A stretch of DNA of 64,000 bases from Antarcticimicrobium sp040365005 (GTDB taxonomy: Bacteria > Pseudomonadota > Alphaproteobacteria > Rhodobacterales > Rhodobacteraceae), in the NCBI RefSeq assembly GCF_040365005.1, contig NZ_BAABWV010000014.1, forward strand, positions 94,571 to 158,570, written 5' to 3'. A model generated the notes under the pieces. The model was given only the letters and a program-made list of their open reading frames with translations. It was not told the origin of the DNA and searched no databases. Each line of letters begins with the position of its first letter. Within the stretch, counting starts at the first letter, position 1. The position numbers and the translations under genes are program-made. Shown in pieces: positions 57,543 to 64,000 of the stretch.

Positions 57543-58676
57543 TCACGCCGGGGACCGGTTGCCGCCGACCAGCAGGCGCAGCGGCCGGCCGGCCATGCGC
57601 AGGAACAGCAGCGACAGTGCCAGCCCGGCCAGGCTGGGCAGGTAGAGCAGCCACCACATCTGCGGCCGATCCACCACCATCGGGGTTGCGAAGCCGCGCA
57701 GCGCCTCGAGAACCAGCAGGATGGCGAAGGCGCCCAGCACCTGCGGCCAGAGGCCGAAGCGCGAGAATCCGCCGAGCATCAACGTGGCGTAACCCACTAG
57801 CGGGGTGGCGATGCAGATGAAGATCCAGGCCAGTCGCTCGTGCAGTTCTTCGGCGATCTGGCCGCTGGAATAGCCGTCATCGCGGATGATCCGCGCCTGT
57901 CTGGACGGGCTGACAAGGTCGATGGTCGGAACGCCACGGATGTTATGCGCCGTCGTGTCGCGCCCTGCGGCCAGCGCGCTGATATCATACGAGAAATCCT
58001 CGAACACCGTGGTCGACAGCTTGTTGTTCTGGGCGTCGAACCGCAGCGCCATGCCCTGAACCATCACCAGGTTCATTCGCGCGTCGTCATGCACCAGGAA
58101 AGCCCGCGAGGCGGTATAGGTGATCGTGCTGTCCGGGTCGCGCCGGTCCGACAGGAACACGTCGTGCAACGTGCCGTCCGCCGCGATGGTGCCGATGTAA
58201 AAGGTCACCCCGTCCGCCGGGTGCATGAAGCTCCCCTCGTTCAGAAGCTGCGCGGTCAGATCGCGCGAGACCTCGGCTTGGCGCAATTCGAGCTGCAGGA
58301 TCGAGGCCGGGCGCAGGTAGGTGGTCAGCACCCCCATCATCAGCGCAGCGGCCAACCCGAAGTAGAACACCGGGCGCCCCAACCGCGTCGGGCTGGACCC
58401 GGTGGCGAGCATCACGGTCAATTCGCTGTCCCGGTTCAGCCGGTTGGTCGCGTAGACTGCCGCGCCAAAGGCAGCCATCGGCATCACCGTGCGAATGAGC
58501 GTGGGCAGCGACAGCGCGGTGAACTCGAGGAACACGAGCCCCGACTGGCCGCCCCCGATCAGCCTGTCGAACAGGCTGACCGAGCGGGAAATCCACAGCA
58601 CCCCCACCAGGACCAGAAGGAAGAACAGGAACAGCACCAGAAGCTGGCGCAATACGTATCCGTCAAATCTCGACAT
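57543..58676 (-). CDS. lptF: LPS export system permease LptF
   Basis: A 377-residue YjgP/LptF-type permease: three N-terminal and three C-terminal hydrophobic segments around a periplasmic jellyroll domain. Diagnostic stretches are YVLRQLLVLFLFFLLVLVGVLW, the coupling-helix region NRDSELTVMLATGSSP and the C-terminal ERLAWIFICIATPLVGYATLMLG. It builds the LptB2FG extractor that takes LPS from the inner membrane. lptG, normally the next gene, is absent downstream; the GT2 gene follows after 160 bases instead. The choice of LptF over LptG is by overall pattern. Confidence 0.85.
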   Translation of the reverse strand: MSRFDGYVLRQLLVLFLFFLLVLVGVLWISRSVSLFDRLIGGGQSGLVFLEFTALSLPTLIRTVMPMAAFGAAVYATNRLNRDSELTVMLATGSSPTRLGRPVFYFGLAAALMMGVLTTYLRPASILQLELRQAEVSRDLTAQLLNEGSFMHPADGVTFYIGTIAADGTLHDVFLSDRRDPDSTITYTASRAFLVHDDARMNLVMVQGMALRFDAQNNKLSTTVFEDFSYDISALAAGRDTTAHNIRGVPTIDLVSPSRQARIIRDDGYSSGQIAEELHERLAWIFICIATPLVGYATLMLGGFSRFGLWPQVLGAFAILLVLEALRGFATPMVVDRPQMWWLLYLPSLAGLALSLLFLRMAGRPLRLLVGGNRSPA

Positions 58677-58815
58677 GGCTTTCCCTGCGGCGGCGCGTAA
58701 AGGAGCATATGGTAGATGTTGTACCGTGGGAACCGCAATCTGCCACGATCGGGGTGGACCCCGCCGGCTTTGTGGCTCAGAAACGGGGTCGAGATCGGGC
58801 GGCGGGAGGACCGGA

Positions 58816-60405
58816 ATGGACGGGCAGGACTTCGACTATATCATCGTGGGCGCGGGCAGCGCGGGGTGCGTGCTGGCGAACCGACTGAGCGAGGACCGCG
58901 ATGTGCGCGTGCTCCTGCTCGAGGCGGGCGGGCGCGACAACTATCACTGGATTCACATTCCGGTCGGCTACCTGCACTGCATCGGCAACCCGCGCACCGA
59001 CTGGTGTTTCAAGACCCGGCCCGAACCGGGGCTGAACGGGCGCGCGCTGGGCTATCCGCGCGGCAAGGTGCTGGGTGGCTGTTCCTCGATCAACGGCATG
59101 CTGTACCTGCGCGGGCAGGCCCGCGATTACGACACCTGGCGGCAGCTGGGCTGCGACGGCTGGGGCTGGGACGACGTGCTGCCCTATTTCCTGAAGTCCG
59201 AGGATCACCACGCCGGCGCCAGCGACGATCACGGCGCGGGCGGCGAATGGCGGGTCGAAAAGCAGCGGTTGAGGTGGGATATCCTCGATGACGTGGCAGA
59301 GGCCTTCGAGGCGACCGGCATTCCCCGCAGCGACGATTTCAACACCGGCGACAATTTCGGGGTCAATTACTTCGAGGTGAACCAGCGTCGCGGCTGGCGC
59401 TGGACCACCGCCAAGGGGTTCCTCTCGCCGGTGCGCGACCGTGATAACCTGACGGTGCGCACAAAGGCGCAATGTGCCCGCGTCACCTTTGACGGGATCC
59501 GGGCGACGGGCGTCGAGCTGGTCGGCGGCGAGCGGTTGCACGCGCGGCGCGAGGTGATCCTCTCGGCCGGGGCCATCGGGTCGCCGCAGCTGTTGCAACT
59601 TTCCGGCGTGGGGCCGGGAGAGCTGTTGCAGACTCACGGAATCGAGATGGTGCAGGAGGTGCCCGAGGTGGGGCGCAACCTGCAGGACCACCTGCAACTG
59701 CGCTGTGCCTACAAGGTGACGGGGGCCAAGACGCTGAACACGCTCTCGGCCAGCGTCTGGGGCAAGGCCAAGATCGGGCTGGAATACGCGCTGTTCCGCT
59801 CGGGGCCGATGTCGATGGCACCCAGCCAGATGGGCGGGTTCGCCTATTCCTCGCCCGACCTGGAGACGCCGGACCTGGAATTCCACGTCCAGCCGCTGTC
59901 GCTGCCGGCCTTCGGCGAGGCGCTGGATGATTTCCCGGCGGTGACCGCCAGTGTCTGTCACCTGCGCCCGGAAAGCCGGGGCCATGTCGAGATCGTGTCG
60001 CAGGACCCCTCCGCCGCGCCGGAGATCGCGCCCAATTACCTCTCCGAGGAGACGGACAGACAGGTCGCGGCGCGCGCGATCCGGTTGACGCGGCAGGTGA
60101 TGGCGGCAGAGCCGCTGGCAAAGTATCGCCCCGAGGAAATCCGCCCGGGCCCGAACTACCAGAGCGACGCCGAGTTGGTGCATGCGGCCGGTGACGTGGG
60201 CACGACGATCTTTCACCCGGTCGGTACTGCGCGGATGGGGGCGGACGCGGGCGCGGTGGTCGATCCGCAATGCCGGGTGAACGGGGTCAAGGGGTTGCGC
60301 GTGGTGGATGCCTCGGTGATGCCGCGGATCATCTCGGGCAATACCAACTCGCCCACCGTCATGATCGCGGAAAAGGCCGCGGACATGATCCGCGGCCGGG
60401 CCTGA
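58816..60405 (+). CDS. GMC family oxidoreductase (choline dehydrogenase-like)
   Basis: A 529-residue FAD-dependent GMC enzyme. The dinucleotide motif is IIVGAGSAGCVLANRLS (12-17 for GxGSAG), then PRGKVLGGCSSINGMLYLRG, the second GMC signature GAIGSPQLLQLSGVG, and the C-terminal catalytic TIFHPVGTARMG with VDASVMPRIISGNTNSPTVMIAEKAADMI. It oxidises an alcohol, with the substrate not deducible; no betaine genes are adjacent. ATG 58816 follows GGGAGGA; the frame upstream crosses the lptF gene and is discarded. Confidence 0.92.
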   Translation: MDGQDFDYIIVGAGSAGCVLANRLSEDRDVRVLLLEAGGRDNYHWIHIPVGYLHCIGNPRTDWCFKTRPEPGLNGRALGYPRGKVLGGCSSINGMLYLRGQARDYDTWRQLGCDGWGWDDVLPYFLKSEDHHAGASDDHGAGGEWRVEKQRLRWDILDDVAEAFEATGIPRSDDFNTGDNFGVNYFEVNQRRGWRWTTAKGFLSPVRDRDNLTVRTKAQCARVTFDGIRATGVELVGGERLHARREVILSAGAIGSPQLLQLSGVGPGELLQTHGIEMVQEVPEVGRNLQDHLQLRCAYKVTGAKTLNTLSASVWGKAKIGLEYALFRSGPMSMAPSQMGGFAYSSPDLETPDLEFHVQPLSLPAFGEALDDFPAVTASVCHLRPESRGHVEIVSQDPSAAPEIAPNYLSEETDRQVAARAIRLTRQVMAAEPLAKYRPEEIRPGPNYQSDAELVHAAGDVGTTIFHPVGTARMGADAGAVVDPQCRVNGVKGLRVVDASVMPRIISGNTNSPTVMIAEKAADMIRGRA

Positions 60406-60445
60406 GTGGGGACAGGCGAGGTTCAGGCGAGGTTCAGGCCGGGAC

Positions 60446-61318
60446 TCAGGCGGGACGCGCGCGCAGCGGGCGGGGCAGCTTGCCGCGCGCTGCCCGCTGG
60501 CCCAGCCAGACCGAGGCTAGCACCGTCGCCGCGCCGGTCATCTGCACCGGACTCAGCGCCTGCCCCAGCAGCACCCAGCCCAGCAGCACGGCGGTCACCG
60601 GGCTCATCATGCCAAGCATCGCGACGGCGCCCGGTTCGATCCGGGCGACGCCCCGGAACCACAGCATGTAGGTCAGCGCCGCGCCGATCAGGCCGAGGTA
60701 GAGCAGGCCGCCGATGTTGCCCGCGCTCAGCGCCGGTTCGCTTAACAGGGCCACCGGCACCAGCAGCAGCCCGCCGGCGGTCAATTGCCAGGCGGTGAAG
60801 GTCAGCGGCGGCACCGGCGGTTGCCATTTTCGGCTGAACACCGTGCCGGCGGCCATCGAGACGGCGCCGCCAAGCCCCGCCGCCACCCCCAGCGGATCGA
60901 GCGCGGCGCCGGGCCGCAGCAACAGCAGCGCCACGCCGCCAAGCCCGGCCAGCGCGGCCAAAACGGCAAGCGGGCGCACCGGGGAACCCAGCGCCAACCG
61001 CGCCAGCCCGAGCACGATCAGCGCCTGTGTTGCCCCCAGCGTGGCGGCGACCCCGCCAGGCAGGCGATAGGCGGCAATGAACAGCAGCACCCAGAAGATC
61101 GCGAAGTTGAACGCCCCCAGCAGAAACACGCGGCCCAGCCAGGCACGCGGCGGCAGCTGGCGGACCAGCAGCAGCAGAAGCAGCCCGGCGGGCAGGGCGC
61201 GCAGCACTGCCAGCGTCACCGGGTAACCCTGCGGCAGGAACTCGGTGGTGACGTAATAGGTGCTGCCCCAGATTGCCGGGGCCAGCGCGGTGAGAATCAA
61301 ATCGGTGGTGCGGGACAT
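60446..61318 (-). CDS. EamA-type DMT family transporter
   Basis: A 290-residue, ten-helix drug/metabolite transporter. Both EamA halves are visible: LTALAPAIWGSTYYVTTEFLP at the start with GGVAATLGATQALIVLG, and AAGTVFSRKWQP through PVTAVLLGWVLLGQALSPVQMTGAATVLASVW in the second half. Such proteins export metabolites or amino acids; the substrate is unknown. It lies 58 bases downstream of wrbA on the same strand and may be cotranscribed with it. Confidence 0.88.
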   Translation of the reverse strand: MSRTTDLILTALAPAIWGSTYYVTTEFLPQGYPVTLAVLRALPAGLLLLLLVRQLPPRAWLGRVFLLGAFNFAIFWVLLFIAAYRLPGGVAATLGATQALIVLGLARLALGSPVRPLAVLAALAGLGGVALLLLRPGAALDPLGVAAGLGGAVSMAAGTVFSRKWQPPVPPLTFTAWQLTAGGLLLVPVALLSEPALSAGNIGGLLYLGLIGAALTYMLWFRGVARIEPGAVAMLGMMSPVTAVLLGWVLLGQALSPVQMTGAATVLASVWLGQRAARGKLPRPLRARPA

Positions 61319-61376
61319 GTGACAGCCTCCGGTGACAGGGAATGCGCGGGGCGGATCGGCCCGCCCCGCCGTCAGG

Positions 61377-62006
61377 TCAGGCAGCCTCGGTTTCGGGTCG
61401 CGCCTCGGCGGCGGCCAGCCGCGCCGCGATCTGCGCGACGTGACGGCCCTGGAACCGGGCGCCGTCAAGTTCGGTCGCGCTGGGTTGACGCGTTCCGTCA
61501 CCGCCGGCGATGGTGCCCGCACCATAGGGCGAGCCGCCCACGATCTCGTCCATGCGGGTCTGCCCGGCAAAGCTGTAGGGCAGGCCGGTCACCAGCATCC
61601 CGAAATGCATCAGCGGCAGTTGTGTCGACAGCACGGCGGCCTCGTGCCCGCCATGCTGCGACCCGGTCGAGGTAAAGACGGCGCCGACCTTGCCCACCAG
61701 CGCGTTCTGCGCCCAGAGCCCGCCGGCCATGTCGAGGAACTGTTTCATCTGCGCGGCCATGGTGCCGAAACGGGTCGGGGTGCCGAGGATGATGGCGTCG
61801 TAACCGGGCAGGTCGGCGACCTGCGCCTCGGGGCAGTCATCCTCGACGAAGCCCGCCTTGGCGCGGATCTCGGCGGGGACGGTTTCCGGCACGCGGCGGA
61901 TGTCGACCTGAACGCCGGGCACGCTGCGCGCGCCGTCGGCCTCGGCCTCGGCCATCTGGCGGATGTGGCCGTAGCTGGAATAGTAAAGAACGAGAACCTT
62001 GGTCAT
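61377..62006 (-). CDS. wrbA: NAD(P)H:quinone oxidoreductase WrbA
   Basis: A 209-residue flavodoxin-like enzyme that reduces quinones by two electrons and avoids semiquinones. FMN-binding segments: VLYYSSYGHIRQMAEAEA, GTPTRFGTMAAQMKQFLD, FTSTGSQHGGHEA and GSPYGAGTIAGGDGTRQPS, the typical WrbA end. A 34-bp element shared with the promoter of the DsbA-like gene lies 59 bases upstream; the LysR gene follows upstream of that on the same strand. Confidence 0.95.
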   Translation of the reverse strand: MTKVLVLYYSSYGHIRQMAEAEADGARSVPGVQVDIRRVPETVPAEIRAKAGFVEDDCPEAQVADLPGYDAIILGTPTRFGTMAAQMKQFLDMAGGLWAQNALVGKVGAVFTSTGSQHGGHEAAVLSTQLPLMHFGMLVTGLPYSFAGQTRMDEIVGGSPYGAGTIAGGDGTRQPSATELDGARFQGRHVAQIAARLAAAEARPETEAA

Positions 62007-62065
62007 TGGAGCCTCCTGCGGCAGTGAAATGCGACTGCCACAAGGATGCGCCGGGGCGGGTGCGG

Positions 62066-62099
62066 GAATAACCGGCCCAGGCGCAAGTCACTCTTAACG
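62066..62099 (-). promoter_or_regulatory. Shared 34-bp promoter element, copy in front of wrbA
   Basis: Read on the minus strand it begins CGTTAAGAGTGA, has TTGCGC in the middle and ends CCGGTTATTC. It matches the copy at 63089-63122 at 29 of 34 positions without a gap. It ends 59 bases before the wrbA start codon. Likely binding site and promoter for the adjacent LysR regulator. Confidence 0.75.
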
Positions 62100-62113
62100 G
62101 GTGTTGAAGAATG

Positions 62114-63007
62114 TCAGGCGGGCCGGCGCAGCGCGTCCTGCAGGAAATCGAGGAAGGCCGCCGTCTTGGCATCCGCCGACAGTCGCGAGGCGGTGACCGC
62201 ATAGATCTGGCGCGGCGGCAATTCATGGGCGGGCAGCACCCGGACAAGCCGGCCCGCCGCCTCCGGCGAATCCGAGATGAAATCGGGCAGCGAGCCGATG
62301 CCCATGCCGGCGATCAGCATGTCGCGCAGCACCAGGCTCGACCCGATCAGGTGGCGCGCATGCGGCGTGACCGGGGTCATCCCCTCGGGGCCGGTCAATT
62401 CCCACTGGCCGGCAGCAGAGGAGTGCAGGAACTCCAGCGTGTCGTGATCGGCCAGCGCGCCGGGGGTCTTCGGCGTGCCGCGCGCCTCAAGATAGGAGGG
62501 CGCGGCGAACAGCGCCTGGCGCACAGGCGCGATGCGGCGCGCGATCAGCCCGGAATCGGGCAGGTCCGGTCGCACCCGGATCGACAGGTCGAAACCGCCC
62601 TCGATCATGTCGACCATGCGGTCATCCAGCACCAGCGTGAGGTTCAATTCCGGATGCCGGGCCAGGAAATCGGGCAGGATCGGAGCCAGCGCGGTGGCGC
62701 CCAGCGAATGCGGCGCGTTGACCTTGATCCGCCCGGCCACGGTGCCTGCACCGGCGCGCACCCGGTCCTCCATCTGCGCCATCTGCTCCAGCAGGCGGGT
62801 CGCCTCGTCGTAGTAAAGCCGCCCGTGTTCGGTCAGCGACATGGTCCGCGTGGTGCGGGTGAGCAGGGTGCAGCCCAGCCCCTGTTCCAGCAGCTTGATA
62901 TCGCGGCTGAGCAGGGCGGCGGAGACACCGAGATCCTCGGCGGCACGGGTGAAATTGCCGCGCTCGACGATGCGGCAGAACGCTTTCATCACCGACAGCC
63001 TGTCCAT
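62114..63007 (-). CDS. LysR family transcriptional regulator (CrgA/AaeR-like subgroup)
   Basis: A 297-residue LysR regulator: MDRLSVMKAFCRIVERGNFTRAAEDLGVSAALLSRDIKLLEQGLG is the helix-turn-helix part, and the effector domain begins RIKVNAPHSLGATALAPILPDF, the pattern of the CrgA/AaeR-like group, several members of which respond to quinones or aromatic compounds. It lies between wrbA (same strand) and the DsbA-like gene (divergent). The identical elements before both suggest it controls them. Confidence 0.92.
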   Translation of the reverse strand: MDRLSVMKAFCRIVERGNFTRAAEDLGVSAALLSRDIKLLEQGLGCTLLTRTTRTMSLTEHGRLYYDEATRLLEQMAQMEDRVRAGAGTVAGRIKVNAPHSLGATALAPILPDFLARHPELNLTLVLDDRMVDMIEGGFDLSIRVRPDLPDSGLIARRIAPVRQALFAAPSYLEARGTPKTPGALADHDTLEFLHSSAAGQWELTGPEGMTPVTPHARHLIGSSLVLRDMLIAGMGIGSLPDFISDSPEAAGRLVRVLPAHELPPRQIYAVTASRLSADAKTAAFLDFLQDALRRPA

Positions 63008-63088
63008 GTTCCGGTTCCCGTCCGTCCCCTGTCCGGCCAGAGGCTAGCAGATCGGCGGGGCTGGCGCGACAGGGCATTCCTCAACCGG

Positions 63089-63122
63089 CGTTAAGAGTGA
63101 GTTGCGCGCGCCCCGGTTATTC
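63089..63122 (+). promoter_or_regulatory. Shared 34-bp promoter element, copy in front of the DsbA-like gene
   Basis: Starts CGTTAAGAGTGA, has TTGCGC in the middle and ends CCGGTTATTC, in the orientation of the DsbA-like gene, ending 55 bases before its ATG. It is the partner of the element before wrbA (29/34 identical) and lies 82 bases upstream of the divergent lysR start. Confidence 0.75.
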
Positions 63123-63177
63123 GGGGGCACCAAGCGGGCCATGTTCCGAGGCAGCTTTTCGAAACAGGAGACCGAAA

Positions 63178-63819
63178 ATGGCCCGTCTGACCCTTGATTT
63201 CTACCACGACGTTGTCTGTGGGTGGTGCTTCAACCTTTCGCCCCGGCTGCGCCGCCTGGCCGAGGAGTTCGACCTTGCGGTCCGGCACCGCAGCTTTGTG
63301 CTGCAGGAGAACCAGGGCCAGATGGTGGCGGCGTTCGGCTCGATGGCGCGGGCGAAAACCACCATCCTCGGCCATTGGGTGGCCTGCCGCGCGGCCAGCG
63401 ACACGCCCGGGGCGTTCAACGCCGAGGGCATGCGCGCGGCGCGGTTCGATTATCCGCACGGGCTGCCGGCGGCGCTGGCCTGCAAGGCGGCCGAGCGGTT
63501 GGCGGGGCAGGACGGCCATTGGCGCATGTTCGACGCGCTGCAACACGCCCATATAAGCCAGGCGCGCAACGTGGCGGATCCCGCGGTGCTGAACGACGTG
63601 GCCCGGGAGGCTGGCTTCGACGCGGCAGAGTTCGCCCGGCTGATGGCGCAGGACGCCACCCGCACGGCGGTCGAGGCCGATCGCAAGCGGGCGCGGGGGT
63701 ACCAGGTGGTCGCCGTGCCCACGGTGATCGTGCAGGAAACCGGCGCGCGGCTGGTCAATGCGCAGATGGCCGACCTGCGGGCGCAGATCCGCGCGAACCT
63801 GTTGCTGGCCGAGGCCTGA
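63178..63819 (+). CDS. DsbA family oxidoreductase (FrnE-like)
   Basis: A 213-residue cytoplasmic DsbA-like protein. The redox motif is Cys14-Gly-Trp-Cys17 (FYHDVVCGWCFNLSPRL) and the cis-Pro loop is VVAVPTVIVQ; a helical insertion lies between. No signal peptide is present, as in FrnE and 2-hydroxychromene-isomerase relatives. The CGWC dipeptide differs from CPHC of periplasmic DsbA. Its promoter carries the element shared with wrbA, so a role in thiol repair during electrophile or quinone stress is a reasonable inference. Confidence 0.9.
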   Translation: MARLTLDFYHDVVCGWCFNLSPRLRRLAEEFDLAVRHRSFVLQENQGQMVAAFGSMARAKTTILGHWVACRAASDTPGAFNAEGMRAARFDYPHGLPAALACKAAERLAGQDGHWRMFDALQHAHISQARNVADPAVLNDVAREAGFDAAEFARLMAQDATRTAVEADRKRARGYQVVAVPTVIVQETGARLVNAQMADLRAQIRANLLLAEA

Positions 63820-63820
63820 C

Positions 63821-63854
63821 GCAAAGGGGGCGGACCCTGCGGCCCGCCCCTTGC
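63821..63854 (+). terminator. Imperfect GC-rich hairpin after the DsbA-like gene
   Basis: GCAAAGGGGGCGGACC (63821-63836) and GGCCCGCCCCTTGC (63841-63854) pair with a few mismatches around CTGC, directly after the stop codon. No T run follows. The remaining 146 bases to the end of the window show no gene I can support. Confidence 0.5.
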
Positions 63855-64000
63855 CGGATGTGTTGAACCGTCCCGGAAGGCGCCCAGTGCAACAGGGGCA
63901 TAACGGACGACCGCCCCCCGCAGAAAGCTGAGCTCCTCCCCTATCGTCGGACAGGGGCTGGCGTAATTTTAACCACTCGTTGCACCTGCTGGGGCGTTGG

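Noticed and set aside
58709..58815. Small ORF starting ATG 58709 with AGGAG just upstream, before the GMC gene
   Set aside because: The Shine-Dalgarno spacing is very short and the frame runs into the GMC gene out of frame without any protein-like pattern; probably chance in the lptF/GMC divergent promoter.
1..64000. CRISPR arrays, tRNA or rRNA genes, insertion sequences, prophage
   Set aside because: No regularly spaced repeats, no transposase or integrase reading frames and no tRNA cloverleaf were found; the only structured RNA recognised is ffs.

Overview
The window is 64 kb of GC-rich chromosome from an alphaproteobacterium, most likely a member of the Rhodobacteraceae (Roseobacter/Paracoccus side). 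This rests on the gene set: an FnrL-type regulator beside hemN, complete ccoNOQP and ccoGHIS operons, a membrane-anchored CycM-type cytochrome c552, a DUF1013/TrcR cell-cycle regulator, an rpsU/COQ9 divergent pair, a divergent mntR/mntH pair and the dnaX/ebfC/recR genes. I cannot fix the genus. Coding density is high. I see no phage, insertion sequence, CRISPR array, rRNA or tRNA; the only RNA gene recognised is the SRP RNA (ffs).

Layout. 1-6.1 kb: a tightly coupled thiamine operon (thiO'-thiS-thiG-thiE-thiF, then a pyrimidine-type ABC importer thiY/thiZ/thiX with tenA), combining thiazole synthesis, coupling of the two moieties and salvage. 6.2-9.7 kb: a phosphoribosyltransferase, a YtoQ-like protein, a GST, and the mechanosensitive channels mscL-mscS. 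9.8-16 kb: alanine dehydrogenase with a divergent Lrp-type regulator, PPK2, a cytochrome P450, mntR/mntH and rpsU. 16-22 kb: COQ9, two zinc-less quinone oxidoreductases flanking a DUF2189 membrane protein, RNase T2 and trcR. 22-27.8 kb: recR, ebfC, an AraC/GlxA regulator with a divergent cysteine hydrolase, dnaX, a bacteriohemerythrin and ffs. 27.8-32.9 kb: a 5'-nucleotidase-family enzyme, nudC, an SRPBCC protein, pheA and a cytochrome c. 32.9-38.7 kb: a yejABEF-type peptide ABC importer.

38.7-52.7 kb is the micro-oxic respiration island: hemN, fnrL, a divergent SHMT-like protein, a universal stress protein, ccoNOQP, a LysR gene with a small divergent ORF, and ccoGHIS. Three FNR-type boxes (TTGAY-N4-ATCAA or close) lie in front of hemN/fnrL, ccoN and ccoG, so FnrL probably controls haem synthesis, the oxidase and its assembly factors together.

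52.7-58.7 kb holds a flavin-oxidoreductase gene remnant and an envelope glycolipid cluster: two GT39-type transferases, an LpxB-N small membrane protein, a DPM/ArnC-like GT2 and lptF. 58.8-64 kb holds a GMC oxidoreductase, a DMT exporter, wrbA, a LysR regulator and a DsbA-like protein. The last three look like one regulon: wrbA and the DsbA-like gene carry the same 34-bp element (29/34 identical) at the same distance from their start codons. I consider this the best candidate for a little-described system here, together with the SHMT-like protein that has lost the usual SHMT active-site residues.
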